Shown: piece after piece, positions 23,638 through 37,600 of the stretch
Position numbering within the stretch: position 1 is the first letter of the stretch
Layout of the letters: every line of letters starts with the position of its first letter
Source of the DNA: Marisa cornuarietis
Lineage: Eukaryota; Mollusca; Gastropoda; Architaenioglossa; Ampullariidae
Direction: 5' to 3'
Assembly (NCBI GenBank): GCA_004794655.1
Contig: SMMW01000522.1
Location: 2,666,001 to 2,730,000, forward strand
DNA length: 64,000 nt
Translations under genes and position numbers: made by a program
The notes under the pieces: generated by a model
Databases searched by the model: none
Told to the model about the DNA's origin: nothing
The model's input: the letters and a program-made list of their open reading frames with translations, nothing else

Positions 23638-23720
23638 CGTCCTGAATTGAAAGAGAAAAACCGTGGAATTCTAGGCTTTGGGTAGAACATCGGCTTGGGA
23701 CAAACGTCCATACCTTTATA
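23638..23720 (-). promoter_or_regulatory. TATA promoter and non-coding first exon of the 321-aa gene
   Basis: TATAAAGG (23720-23713) is followed by a likely start about 25-30 bases on. The exon ends TTCAGGACG|GTAAATA at 23638. The donor pairs with the acceptor at 21612-21613 (intron about 2.0 kb). The region upstream to 24005 has an inverted copy at 14705-15045. Confidence 0.58.
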
Positions 23721-24626
23721 GGCATTTATTTTGTCTAAGAACTACAGCTGAGCTGTGGGTGGCTACATTCAAAGTTATTTCAGCATGAGAAAATATCAAG
23801 CTTTTTATTTTTCTTGCGTTTGTCTTGCACGTATCTCGTCAATGAAAACTAGCGTGGTGATGGTCTGAGAGATTATCAGTCACATCACACCAAGAGAGAC
23901 ATGAGCTTGTTGACAGAGGCTGAAAACGAAATGCCAGAGAGAGAGATAAGAGCAAACAATAACACGACAGCTGAGAGTGTTAACACTTTTCTAAAAACAA
24001 AACCGTGAAGGAGAGAGAGGACACAACTTGCCCTTCAATTTCATGATCGTTATAAGTTTTTAAAAAAAACAGTTTAAGCTTGGTATGTCAATACTGGTCT
24101 GTTTTTTTAACGAAATACTCAACTTTTCCAAGTTCTATGAGTAGATTTATATTTCCTTAGACATTTATGTTTATTTGGTAACTAAATCATTTATCCAGTG
24201 CTAGTGGTAAAAGTCCTATGTTGTCTGTAACATTTCCCTTCACGTGATCTCCCTATTGACATCAGACATGCATGGCTTCCATGTCTCACATGTCTCACAC
24301 ATTCCCTGTATTAATACAATTCTTACATTATCTTTTGCCTACATATATGATATATCCTGTAGATTTTCCGACAGCAGCTTTTTTTAAGAGAACTTTTTCT
24401 GAGTTCATTCAAATGTAAATTACGGGGAATCAAATATTTTTGGAGTGTCGGGAAATATCTGTATTTTTGTACCACACACATGACTTACAAGTTCAAAATT
24501 TTAGAAAATCAAAACTGACAGTCGATAATGCACGCTATATGATTAAATTAGTGCCAGAAGCTGAGAACACGGATTGTGTGCTGTAATTGTTTAGTTTACG
24601 AAGTAACACCTTGATGAGGAAGGTTC

Positions 24627-24627
24627 G

Positions 24628-24690
<63 letters not shown>
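24627..24690. repeat. (GTT)n microsatellite
   Basis: About 21 GTT units. 24010-24626 and 24700-25850 hold no supported gene; 25030-25390 is T-rich with low-complexity open frames. Confidence 0.95.
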
Positions 24691-25863
24691 GGTGCCTATG
24701 GGAAACATAGAAGAAGAAGTGAGCGAAGCCGCAGGAAAGTGCTGAGGTTCATGTCTTCTTAGTGGACACCGTAGCAGAAACTCTCCTGATTGTCGGACTT
24801 ACTGCCTTCTAAGCCTTTCATTCTCCTCAACACTTGTCGACCGCAGTCTGAAACAGCCTTAGAATCACCATTAGGACATCAGGTGAAGGACAAGACATCG
24901 TGAACCACTTGATATACACCTTCCTGTAGCATCAGACTATAAGGCTATACCGGTTTTCATTATTATGACAATTATTATAACAAGAAGATTACCAGAGTTA
25001 GAAATGCTAGTAAAGGTGACAAGAGGCGAGGGTTAGTTTCTCTCTATGTCTCGCTGGTTGGCTGGCTGACTGGCTGGCTCTCTCTTTGTCCGTCTTTGTG
25101 TTTTATTGTGTTTTTTGTCACCTTTTATGTCAGCGTTTATCTGCATACGTCTGTTTTATTGTTTTTTAGTTTTGGGGGATTTTTTTTTTAGATTTCTTTG
25201 TGTTTTCCTAAATTCGTTCCATGTCTATGTTTTTCTTAGCCCCTTGTCTCGGCTATTTGTGTTTGTCTGTGGGCTAGTATCTTTTTACTTTTTTTTTCTT
25301 TGTCTTCTAGTATCTTGTATATGTCTGCTTGTATTTGTCTTTGCCTACGTCTGCCTAACTCTTTCTGTATTTTTTCTGCTTTTGACCAAGACTGGCAGAA
25401 CAAATTCAACTCAAGCACCAGATCTGAAACTTATAAATTCTTTAAATCTACCTTATCCCAGGTTAGCTTTCTTACATACATAAAAGATGGGAGATGCATT
25501 TATAAAAGTTAGACTAGGGGTTTCTAGTCTAAACTCTCACAGGCTTTGCTGCACTGTGACATCAGTAGAAGTACAATAGTGTCCTTTTGTATGGCAGAGG
25601 AAACAGAAATACAGTTATTTTATCCGTCCCAAATACTTCGATTTACGAGAATAATATATTCCCAGTAAATTCTATAGAGTAATTTCACATTTTCGATTCT
25701 GCCTTTTAATGTCAGATAACCAAACTAGAACAACCACCAGTTTATCCACATCTGTCTATAGAGCTTTAGATTTGAGGGAAAAACTTCTAAAGAGTTGACT
25801 TCACTCTGTTCACTTTTGTGGGAGTTTATGAAGTTATGAACTGTATGAGCTTTTTTTCAGGTT

Positions 25864-26049
25864 ATGAAGATGTTAATGATGATGGTTGCTGCTGTCCATG
25901 TTCACGCTCCCCTTGAAATGGGCTCGCTGTCGAAATTCTCTTTAAACACTTGTTTTTTCCCCATGGTCAGCAACTTTTTCTCGTTACTGCGCTCGCGCTG
26001 GTCGTTTCTTGGCCTGTCTGGAGGAGCCATCAGCAAGAGGAAAAGCTAA
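25864..26049 (+). CDS. Weak candidate: 61-aa ORF with signal-like N-terminus
   Basis: A TTTTTTTCAG acceptor lies directly upstream of the ATG (GTT then ATG), and the first 15 residues (MKMLMMMVAAVHVHA) look like a short signal peptide. This loosely resembles the layout of the two secreted-protein genes. There are no homology clues, repeats or recognisable first exon, so it is most likely chance. 26050-27080 holds nothing else I can support. Confidence 0.15.
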   Translation: MKMLMMMVAAVHVHAPLEMGSLSKFSLNTCFFPMVSNFFSLLRSRWSFLGLSGGAISKRKS

Positions 26050-27081
26050 TCTGTGTTGTGGCAATAACTGACACAACTGGCGTGTCATTCAGCTTGTGTC
26101 ACTCCTGCAGGGACAGATCAGGCTCGGCGACATTGCTGCTGGAGAGGTGGTGCTTCAGCACCAATATGGCAGCAAACCACTGGGCTGCTTGTTGAGGGAC
26201 AGCACCACGCCGACTGGCTCGTTGCACTGGCATCTGGATTTGTTTTGATTGCTTGTGAAGTATGAAAACATTCACATTGAGAATTCAACCAGACTAACGC
26301 ACCTGATAACAGAAAGTGCTCTGCACCGTGAGATTATCTGTGACCTCCTTTTGAAATTGGGGAGCCTAAAATTATTGTGATACACCATACGGCAGACCAA
26401 ATCTCAGTTTAACCATAGGGAGATGGGAACGCGACCTACGCTAAAGACAATGTTCAAATTCTTCACTCACATACACATAACTCAATCGTTTTTCTCGTCT
26501 TTTCTATCTGCTGGATATAAACTTAAATGAAAACGTTAAATTTTGGTACATATAGCAATATATGAGTCCCGAGTTACATATAACATATAAACATTCAACA
26601 ATACATTTGTTCCAGTCATTAAAATTATTAAATCTAGAGACTAAGTGTAAGGCTCTCGATCGATCGTCTCAGTTCAATTTATTTAATGTTGACATGCGTG
26701 GTTTGATGAATTTTTACTGTTTTCTACATTGTTGTCTAAACCCCAGAGTCTCTGAACCATTACAACCTGCGAATCCACTAAAATAATCATTTCAGTAACC
26801 CACAGTCGATTTTAAGGAGTGATACGAGAGAGGAAGTTATAGACCGATCAAAGGTGCTATGGTTATCACAGATTTTTTATTTTTACCTCATGTAAACTCA
26901 CACCCTTTAAGCTAGTTTATGAACTAATGTACATATTGCACTTATGTACTAATGTAATCGAGTTGGGAACTGGTGCAGTCGTTCATGCAGTCTTCTCTGT
27001 GTCTTGTGTTGATGATTAAAAGTTTCATGCACTATTTGTAGACAACTGGCATAGAAATGACGGCATGTGACTTCTAGCAGA

Positions 27082-27250
27082 AGGGGTGGGGGAATAGCCA
27101 AGCCAGCAACTAAGGCTATATCACGGCAAGGCAGCCAGGCCTGTAAACAGATGTCATGCAGAGAAAGAACACCGTGTCTGAGACGAGAGCTGAACCAAGG
27201 ACAGCCAAATCTCACTATATATTATTGACATGCGCTATAAACGGACCGCC
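27082..27250 (-). mobile_element. tRNA-derived SINE copy
   Basis: The minus strand carries box-B-like TTGGTTCAGCTCTCGTCTC, then TCTTTCTCTGCATGACAT, and the core TGCCTTGCCGTGATATAGCC followed by TTAGTTGCTGGCTTGGC. The core matches copies at 36.0, 37.7 and, in part, 29.36 kb. Confidence 0.7.
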
Positions 27251-27437
27251 CACACTTCTCGCAGAAGGTTGCCGTATAGTATTGTGCTGTTAGCATGAGG
27301 ATTAGACAAAGTTACACTAATGATGAGCAGACGACGCAAAAGCTCTCATATAGCAATATGATGGGATCCAAAAGTTATTAGTTACATGTCTACGCTCAAC
27401 CTATCGCCACCAAGGCCTGGCCGACCACTTTGTGTCA

Positions 27438-27527
27438 GCGCATGCGTACGAACGACATCTGGGCAGGGAGACGACTCTCAAAATTAACCACGTGATCACT
27501 GCGAAGGTCGTTTCGGAGGACAACGAG
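27438..27527 (+). promoter_or_regulatory. COX6C: Putative COX6C promoter (NRF-1-like site) and non-coding first exon
   Basis: GCGCATGCG (27438-27446) matches the core of the NRF-1 palindrome, common in promoters of nuclear genes for mitochondrial proteins. A CACGTGATC E-box-like site follows at 27490. The non-coding exon would end at ACGAG|GTAAGG (27527) and splice to the acceptor at 28978-28979, just before the COX6C start codon. Inferred from sequence only. Confidence 0.5.
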
Positions 27528-28980
27528 GTAAGGTAATAATCAACAGATAAAATGCCAAATGCCATAATATTTACGTTCTGTGTGGGCTTCCAACTTTTTT
27601 TTAATTCTCAGTAATAAACTTTTACGTCATAACAACTGCATTCGATGAATGATTCATCAAAGCCCTCGGTTAACTCTCAAACGTGCAAATAATGGTATTG
27701 GGTTTGTTGCCGGTTGACAGTGGTCGTATACCTTATTTTGCATTATGCTTTGCAAGAAAGTCCCTCAGTCCCTTTGTCTTAACCGTGATCTTTGTTTAAT
27801 CCCGCTTTACAGTTTATATCTTATCAAAATTCTCAGGGCTTCTAGGGTGTACATCTATAGATATATATATTTTTTGGTTTTCGCTTAGTGCATGTGAAAT
27901 ACAGAAGGCTGTGTGGCATATGCATCAGGCTCAGTAGTGTCAAAATGGAAATAGAACACAGAATAGACGAGACGAACTGTCTGACTGACTATATTATTTT
28001 TGATTAATTGAAATGGGATAAAAAGGAATATTGCGCACTGGAAAAGACATATTAGGTGGATACAATAAACTTTTATATTCATAAGTATATACATAATTAT
28101 AACTATAACAGTAATGAACATCTGCAGTAGAGATCTTTTTCAGCTTGAAAGACACGACCCCAAAATGTCAAAGATTATTCTTTTTTAAGCAGTACAAAAA
28201 TATAGGAAATTGCTCATGCAAAGTAACAATAAGAATTATTATCCACGTAACATCTTTCCACATAATTTCTGCCTATTAGTCCAAAATTGTATATGCAATA
28301 AACATATTTTAAAAAGCCTTTGGCACAGATACAGCCTTATGGTACACCAGCACACAATGTACAACTGACCTTGGTAACATCATTCACACAAATGTTATAA
28401 ACACTTAGACCTCATCAGCCTTTCCACCATTTCCATAAAATAACATTTAGGAATAATATGCATACATTCCTTCTTTCTCATGTTTTCCTCAAATACACTC
28501 TAGAAATCTTTGCAGGAAGATAAGAAATCAGAAACTGCCACTCATACACTCACTGTATCTGTATTCCATGTAACTGTTATTTCATACGTATTTAATGCTT
28601 TTTCTGCTAGTGCCAATATATAGGTATGTAGCAGGTAACTATTATTTTAGTTGTTTATTGAATGTTACTTATACACCTCTAGTCATTTACCATTCGGTTC
28701 TAGTAAAACTGTCTAATTTTTACATGTGTAATGCTTGATAAATTAGAAAAATCTAAATGAAGTTTAGCAAGTTTTTGTGGCTTATTTATATCAAAATCAT
28801 GTAGCTAATAATGCATTATTGTTTGCACTTGTGTGACAACAGCAGACAGCATAATTTCTGTGGTAAAAATAACGCTGCCATTTGTATATTAATTACATGA
28901 TAGCATTGCTATTTTGTAGCTAACAAGTTTTGCTTGTCTATACACAGTAAGATTATTATGGTTCTGGTGTCTTTTCTAGA

Positions 28981-29644
28981 ATGTCAGTAGCACGCCCTCA
29001 GCTTCGTGGCTTTCTGAAGTCCAAGATAAAAAGTGGCTTTGCTGGTGCTGTTGCCTTCTCTATTGTCTGCACTGTAGCCTTCAAATATTCAGTAGCAGAG
29101 CCCCGTAAAGCACGTTATGCTGAATTCTACAGGTAACCAATCCTTTGAAAAAGAAAAAAGCCTTTAGCTTTAAGTCCCTGATAGTTTAATATTTAATAAA
29201 TACATGCTACCTTCTAAACTGTATGAGTTTATTATGCTTGTTCTTTTTTATATTCCAAGCTTTTGTTGGTAATGCTGCTATTTAAAAAAGTAGTAAATGT
29301 CCAGATATCGTCATTGACAAACCTCTACACTTTGTGTAATAGTCTATGCTACCTGCTGCAGCTTGCCATGATAAAGCCTTAGTTGCTGGCACAGCATAAA
29401 ACACAAGCAACCAGCCCAGCTGCAGCATGCATGTTGCTATTTCTTATTATTTGATCTGCAATTTTGTCTCACTCCATCGCATGACTAAATAGCTCTTTTT
29501 TAGAAGCTGTTTTCTCACACGTACATAGAAACTTGGTTGTTTTTCAGGACTTACAATCCAACGTTAGACTTTGAAAGGATGAAGGCAGCTGGCGTATTTC
29601 AGTCTGTAGCCCCTGATGGCTCTGTACCACAAGGATGGTCATAG
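28981..29644 (+). CDS. COX6C: Cytochrome c oxidase subunit 6C
   Basis: Two coding exons, 28981-29132 and 29548-29644, join through an AG|G Arg codon to give 82 residues. A TTTTCTAG acceptor one base before the ATG implies an upstream non-coding exon. The protein has a short N-terminus (RPQLRGFLKSKIKSG), one membrane helix at about residues 19-37, then EPRKARYAEFYR and DFERMKAAGVFQSV, the two signature blocks of the COX6C family. The length is close to the vertebrate 75. It is a nuclear-encoded, single-pass inner-membrane subunit of mitochondrial complex IV. A donor 14 bases past the stop (29659) and an acceptor at 30031-30032 suggest a 3'-untranslated exon ending near the AATAAA at 30088. Confidence 0.93.
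29360..29400 (+). mobile_element. Truncated SINE core
   Basis: TGCCATGATAAAGCCTTAGT followed by TGCTGGC matches the SINE core, inside the COX6C intron. Confidence 0.5.
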
Positions 29645-30087
29645 GATGTTTACCTCAGGTGTGAGCATTGTCACCACGAAGATTGATTTTAAATATGCTG
29701 CTCCTTCTCATTTTCTTCATTCTTTTTTATGATTTAATATTAAGATGTGTCTAATAGATCTCTGTACCCATCAAAACTAATAATGAGTTACTTTTAATCA
29801 GTGTAACATTAATGCATAAGTATGGTAATTCAGATTTGGAAAAAATATCACAACCTTCTTCACACATATGACACACCCAGCTACTCTTACTCAGTGAGCA
29901 CTCATGTTTTTAAATGTACAAAAAAAATGTAAACATGCTCTTTTGGCAAACAAATTGTAATGGAACATAAACTATAAGAAACAATGTTGGAGAGGTTATC
30001 AATATAGATATTTCTTGACCTGTATGTTTCAGGTGTGTGTGAAAGTATTGTCAGAATGGAACCAGGAACATTTTCTGATCAAGTCTA

Positions 30088-30093
30088 AATAAA
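30088..30093 (+). terminator. COX6C: AATAAA polyadenylation signal of COX6C
   Basis: AATAAA lies 55 bases into the proposed 3'-untranslated exon (30033 to about 30115). From 30120 to 34630 the sequence is AT-rich and I see no gene; part is probably the 3' untranslated region of the minus-strand CABIT gene. Confidence 0.6.
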
Positions 30094-33000
30094 TCTCATT
30101 TCAAGGATTTACAATTTTCTTGATATTCTTTATAGACAAGTGTGACACTTGTATAAGAGTGAACATCAAGCCTGCGGGGGATGGTAATATGTCAGGAGGT
30201 AGCCAATTCCAGTCAGTAGTACAGAGTTTCTATCAGAAATGCATTGTAAGGCAGCAAAATAGCTCCAGGTGTGTTAGTATAAGCAAGTCCTACAAAACGT
30301 AAGATGATAGTTGGCTGATTGGATCCCAAAATTAGCAATTTAGTTGTAAGCTTTTACCCTCTGGCAACCCTCTGCCCCCTTACCTCTTCCAAAACATTTC
30401 TATAGCACATTTCCCTGCCAGCACCGAGCTCAGTGCACTTTGACATAAACAATCAGCTTAACAGTATCTCACAAAAAATAGATACATGCACACAGAAGTG
30501 AAAAGAGAAGGGGGGAATAATTTTAGCCCAACTGCTTGATAGTTTGATGTGGTTAAAAAGTGAATCTTGTTATAAGCTTCCAGTTTTTCTTTTTCCTCTC
30601 TAAATGATGCATTACATATAAAATAATGCATTGAATATAGTGCCAGTTGTACAAGCCTGACTGGGATGATAAGTTCTGAAAAGCAACGTCATTGTGATGA
30701 GTAATGTGACCCATGATACTTTAAATGATCTGTAAAAAAAGCTACTGTAGCTGTATTGTCAGTCTCAAAGCTGTGTAAATGGGGTAGCTTAGTATCTGTG
30801 ACAACAGCGGCAAAAATCATGTTAAGATCTTGTCTTACTTTGAACGTGATACTGTTCAGAGGGCTGACGGTTGTCTCTGGAGACTGTTTTTTCTTGTACG
30901 TATAAGAATGATAGTGACTGATTTTGTAAGGTCCACTAGCTGCTGCTCATAATGTGGGCTCATGTGTAAAGCACCTCATTGTAATGTTCACGTGAGCATA
31001 TGTATATTACTTCGGTTGTGAAGCTGCTTTAGAAATTAACAGCATTCATATATAATGTGTAAATCACCATCTTGAACAACACAAGACTGCTTATTCTTGC
31101 TCATTTTAATGTCATTTTGCAAACAGGAACTGTACATGGTGTGTCCTTTCCATTTTACACAATGTTATAAACCATATAAGGCTTGAACAGATTCTGAATG
31201 ATGGCACGCTTATTAGAAGGCTAGTGCAAAGAGTACACTCAATTTCTCTTGCATTTTATTTTCATGTTTTGCTCCAGTATATGTCCTATTTGATAAATGC
31301 CTCTGGAGTATACTACAACAAATATTACTTAAAAATTTCTTGATTAAGATATATAATTTATTCTAACAATTGATCACAGAAACATTTCATCAAGTGAGGC
31401 TTGCAGTTCTCGATACATTTTCTAACATTAAAGCTCAACTCAAAGAATTGTGGCCCTATATCCCAAAATATTTGTGTAATGTAAAATTGAGAATAGGCTT
31501 AAAACCAGGGACTGAATAGCACAAGCACTGTACTGCCCTTTCCATTCAGAAAACTGCAATGTATAAAATGTCCATTTATCTGTCACTTCCCTATAATTAT
31601 CTGCTTCATCTAAATAAATATTATAGATGACAATTGACATTAAGCTTTTAAACAGAAAATTTAAAAAAAAATATATCAAAAAAAACCTGGACCTGTAAAA
31701 CTGTAATGGTTTAATTCAATGTCTTTTTAGGTACTTAACTTGGAATACACTATGTATAGGCCTTGTAATATTTCTTTGTAAACTATCAAGATAATCACAA
31801 AGGAAACAGCAGCACTGGTCAAAAGTGCACAAAGTCTACACTTTCTTCAAGCCTATAACTGTATTATTATATAAGTGTTATTAAAATAGCAATATTTTAT
31901 ACATCACATTCAGTAAACTCGATTTGGTAAGCCCAATTTATAGTTATAAAATGGGAAGGAACATTTGGTGAGATTACAAACTCAATATTGTAATTTTAAT
32001 ATAATATCAGCAATAATTACAAATTATAATCTCAGCTCTAAAAAATAAGCATGAAAGCAAGTACTGAAAAATTAAGACTTACCAAATAAGCGGCTCACTT
32101 ATTGTCATAATTTTAAGCTAAATCCACACATAGTTTATGCTCAAACATATCATTAAATGAGATAAAAGGTAAAGTCAGCCAAAACTGAGAACCCAAAGCT
32201 CTGGGATTCTTGCTGGTTCTCAAAAAATGCTGAATACACTGTAGGGTTTAAAATGCAGTATTTTCCTCAGATTAATTAAGCAGGCATGTCGTTCATAACC
32301 CACTGTCCCTATTATTATGTTCATATTCTTCCTTTGTTCATCAATGAATTCATAGGAGTATAATTTCTACACAGAAATCCACAATGTCACCAAAGGCAAG
32401 AAAAAATTAATATCAGCAGCAATAGATATCGATCCTTATCTAAAACTAAAATCGACGATAATCATAGGTGAATGATGGACAGTAAACAGGAGTATAATCA
32501 ATGACATGCAATTTCTTGCCAATGCCCTGTAGTACTATAGGCTTTTTAATAGTGAAATAATTAGATTATATTTATAGGAATTTTCACAGCTTTAAGTTGG
32601 TCACAAGTAAGAGACTAAAAATGTCAACTATCACTGAGGTGTCATCCATAAGTTCTGAAGAATAGTGTACAAATTTGAGTCAAACTACAGACCAATGGAA
32701 CAGATCTTTTATGTATATGTATAGATGTTTTAATGCTGATTACATACTTTCACTGGTTTCAAATATAAAATAAAAATATTGCACATTACAGAGATTACCA
32801 TCGCATTACACAAATCAATTTGCCACAACACAAACTTTGAGTACCATACATATAAAACAGATGGTGCGGTATGTTTTTGTGACAACATGAGCTTAGATAC
32901 ATGTTGTGTTTTGTCCTGTGTCAAGCAACAACAAAAGAAATTAATAATTCCAATGTCAGCCTGCCTGTCAAATATGTATTATTCATAATTTATATAAAAG

Positions 33001-34638
33001 AAAGCAGTTTATACTGGTTGCAAATGGGTTTCCACACTTTTATAATCAGCCTTCACAGTTCTAGCTAGTGCTTTATAATGTGCCCAGGCTACCAATTGTT
33101 CAGATTTTAAATATGCATCCAGGTCCAACAAACTCATTCTATCGGTATCCTCTTCATATGCCACCAAGAACAAAACAAAAACTTCTTTCTAGCATTGTGA
33201 CAAACCCTGAAGCACAGCTTTGGACAATCACTACTCAAGTTTAAGCTAGAGGTCAGGGGTTTACAGCCAATAAAAGTCAGGAAGGTATACTTAAAAGCAA
33301 TGGTTTCAGCAACTTTGCAACTCCTAACTAAGCACTGCTTCCAAGATGCCATCCGACATGACATTTATAGCCATCTGTTGTTGAGCTGGTCAGGGCAACA
33401 TGTTGGCCTGTATTATCTTTTCTCATGTACCGAAGTCAGATTATAAAAAAATTATCATGTTATTACATTTGCAAGTTGAACAATGTCACCAATAAATATG
33501 TATACAATCTCACATAAAAATTGAAAGATTTCAAAGTATACTCTTCAATTCTTTGTATACTTGTTACTAAATTTTGTGGAGATAAGCACGTAATGCAGAT
33601 TATTATTTTAACCATCCCACAGTAATTGTTGATAGGTATGGATGATTGTGGTAAGCATAAAAGCTGTAGGATGCATGTCAGTCTTGTTTTGTTTTGTTTT
33701 TTAACTGAAAGCACATGCAGACTTCTGATGAGACCTTTAACTGGTCCATTCAGAATATGAAGGAAACTGGAAATGAAGAATCAAGATCTAGTGTCATGCA
33801 AAATGGATTGTACTGGACGTTCCAGGAACAATATGCAGCATTATAAAAAGACCAAGACTGTTATTAATCTGATAATCTTCTGAGGTTCAAACCTAGTTTG
33901 AGAGGATCTCTGGACGGCTATTACCTGGGTGAAACTGTTTATCACTAGTGTACCATTAAATCTGGGAAGAGAGAGTGTGGTGGTTGCTAAAAGAATTGCT
34001 AAAGTATTGCAGAAATGATTCATCTATAGTGATCTTTCAGATGATGTGATAAAATGCATAGAGCTCTTCTATCTTAGAAAGAAAAACAGAAAAGCAAAAA
34101 CCAGCAGAACTGCATAAATCCTTAACAAATCATCCTTATAAAATACAAAAATATATCATTTCAAATTTAAATGTGTGTAAAGTAAATAATGTTTTTAAAA
34201 ACAATAATACTTGGAAGAAAGAAAATCATTCTAAATTCCAACATTTAAAAAAGCATATGAGCAATTAAAAAGAATTGAGGATAGAAATAAAACTATATAT
34301 AATGGGAGCAACCATGTTGAGCACATCAGTTTCACCATGTTTAGTATGAAGCAAGCACGTCAGTCATGCAAACAAGATCATCAGATTAAGAACTGAACCC
34401 CAAATCCCTGATTTACATGAACACAACTCAAATGAAGATTGGTCCTCCAAATAAAGCTCAAGGCCACCTGATCCATGCTCATGATAAATGGACCAGAAAC
34501 TGAATGTAACATTCACACTCTTTGCACTCACTGGCCTTTTCCAGTGACAGTCACCATGTACTATTGCAGGTGTCTATATAAACTTCTCATCTGCAGCCTA
34601 GTGATGACGATGATGGCTGCATCAGCTACATGTGCCTC

Positions 34639-37600
34639 TCACTTCTTCTTTTCTCTTGGCAGCACCTTTGGCCTGGCCCCCTGTCCTGCAACAACATGAT
34701 AAATACTTGTAGATCAAGGGATTATAGTCAATGGATATCTCAAGATACAATGGATTTTGTCTGTTTACAAACTTAGCGAATATGCTTGTTCAATTAAGGA
34801 TTCTGATGGGATGTAATAATGCATATCTTGCTGGATATTTTTTCCTGGGCTACTGAGACAATATCAATGTGTGTGTGTGTTTGTATTATGTCTGTGTATG
34901 CATGTACACACCTTTTCCAATCTGGCTGTAAAAAGTTATCATTTACTTCAGCAGGCATCAAAATTCCTACCTTCAGAAAGTGGCGCACACTCTGTTGCAT
35001 CTGATTTTATTCCCTTTGTTCTTGGTGGTGCAACCGGCCTCATTCCAGAGTTTGCTGATACTGGAGAGTCTGATTCAATCTTATTTGGCACTGCTGGGTT
35101 CGATGCTGATGCAGATTTTGGAGGTACAATCTTATTTGGCACTGCTGGGCTCAATGCTGATGCAGATTTTGGAGGTACATTGTTATTGGGGGCTACTGAT
35201 AATTTTGGAGGCACATTGTGATTAGCAGTTACTACTGGATTTGGCTGCAAAGCACGATCAAGGGCTACCACTGGTTTGAGAGGCACACGGGGATCAAGAG
35301 TTGGCACTGGTTTTGGGGGTGGTGCAGGCTTTGGTGGTCGATAATTATTTACAGTTTCAGATTTTTCTCGTTTTTCACATGTTTCTGCTTCTATCACATT
35401 TCTGAAGTCAGTCTTAGTAACATTAACTTCTGATGCTCTTTTCTCTAGTCCAGTAGCATCAAAACTTTCGCCATCTTCACCACAACTGTCCTCAATGGCA
35501 TCAATTTTTCGTCGTGGTCTTCTTGGTTTAGGAGATTTCTTTAATGAATCAAGTACTACCAGCTCTGCTGAAGCCCCAGAAGTATCCTCTTCTCTGTAAC
35601 TCATCTTCTCAGTCTGACATTCTGTAACCTTTTTATGGGATGGCTGTGCTGGTGATTTTAATTTTGGCATAGTTCTTGCATACTCTACATCTCTTTGTGG
35701 CAAGCTGACATTTTCAGCTGATGCAGATAAAGACATCTTAAGCTGTCCTGCTGATGGTGACATGCTGCTGCCTGACTGACCTGCCTGCAGTGACTTTGTC
35801 ATCTGAACAGAAGGGTGAGCAATATTAACATCTTCGTAAGGATCATCTGAATCATCTGAATGCTCCCAAAGTTTAGCTCCTGAAACCAAAGAAACTGATT
35901 CACAATGAAGTTTCCAAGTTTCTGTTTTATACATGAGTTTGAACTAGTGCTCAGCACAAATAAAAACCGAAAATAAAGTTTAAAAGATAAGGGAGAGGAG
36001 GAAATGGTGTTTTATGCAAAGCCAGAAACCAAGGCTTTATCATAGCAAAGCAGCCAGCCCTATAAGAGATGCCACAGAGAAGGAACAGCATGCCTAAGAC
36101 AAAATCTGAACCCAGGGCAGCCAATTCTCATTGCGTCGATGAAAGGTGCTAAACGCTGCACCATCGGACTGCCTTTTTAAAGAATGAATATCACTTCCAG
36201 TGACATTGACAGAAGAAAGCAATCAATGAGACACCATCAAAAATTGGCAAATCGATGAAACAGAGTTGGAAAGACACTTTCGCAATCAGATAACACAATT
36301 GTTCATGCTGGATACAATATGTGGGCTGAAAGCTCTAACAGTTTCTCACAACCGACAAACAGCACAATCTCTTACAAGTGACAAACGGCATACTCTTTTT
36401 AACTGGACACAATAATGGACGTTTAAGACAAATGTTTGCACTTACATCAAACTATTTTAACCCAATAGAGTCTGGTCCTTGTACTTAATTTACAGCTTTA
36501 AAGTACATTTCTGGTGGGAGATTTACTATTAAAGTTTTTTAATATTTCTAGCTTTTTGAAATCAGAAAATGCAGCCTCTGAGGGAACCTTTTACCACAGA
36601 TTATGAACTTTAAAAGCTGTAAAGATCCAAGGTAAAATTAAAATAAACACATAAAATAACAGATGCAAAATTTATGAAAAGAAATTTGATGATCAAACTA
36701 GCTACAAAAAAAAAACACTATGGTCAAGAAAAAGTGATGTCACTTAAACTGCAAAGATAAGCATGTGAAAGAATGGCAATTTACAATCACACCTTACAAA
36801 TTAAATTCCCAAGTAAGTCTTTAACTCACTGGCTGTGTGACTTTAACCTTCACATAAATACTAAGATGTGCATGAATTTTAAGCATTTTCAAAAGCCATA
36901 AAAATAAACTAAATGTGACAGGAAGACAAATCCAAATTAAAGCTCAATGTCAGCAGAAATAAAATGTTCCTGCCTCAACTGTGAATGAGCACTTTCTTAT
37001 AAATCCTAAAAATATTAAGTATATACAATGGAATTTGGGGAAAACAAATTTGTTTGAATAGGCTTACATTAAATATATGATCACTGCAATATTTAGTTCT
37101 GCAGGCAGTAGATTCAATAAACCAAGCAGTATATCAATAAACATAAACCACGTTGATGAAAAACAGAACAAATGCGATACTTGGGTGGCACACGAAGCCA
37201 AGAACCAAACCTGCTTATTTTTAACTGAAGCATAAAACTAAAATACCTCTATCACCTGGTTCATTATAAGCACACGACTTCAAACCCTGCTCCCTCTGTT
37301 TAATCTGTTCAGCTCCACTCCCCAGTGGGATTATACCTGATACCTCTGTTCAAGCATCTTAACATAAGCATTGCATTTGCCACTTACATAGCAAATTAGG
37401 ACCTGAAAAACAACTTATTTGTATGAAATAGACTCTAAAATGGTGAAAAATGACATCTACCATCTTGATGTGTACCTTCATGTCCCATCATTTTTTAAAA
37501 GAAAGATACATCTGGAAAAATTCAAATCTTCAAATAAATGGCTTCCTGTTTCTGTATTAAGAAATGCTACTCCACTTAAAATGGTTCACCTAATTAAATA

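Noticed and set aside
34871..35433. Plus-strand ORFs of 116, 81 and 71 aa
   Set aside because: Antisense shadows of exon 3 of the THEMIS-like gene.
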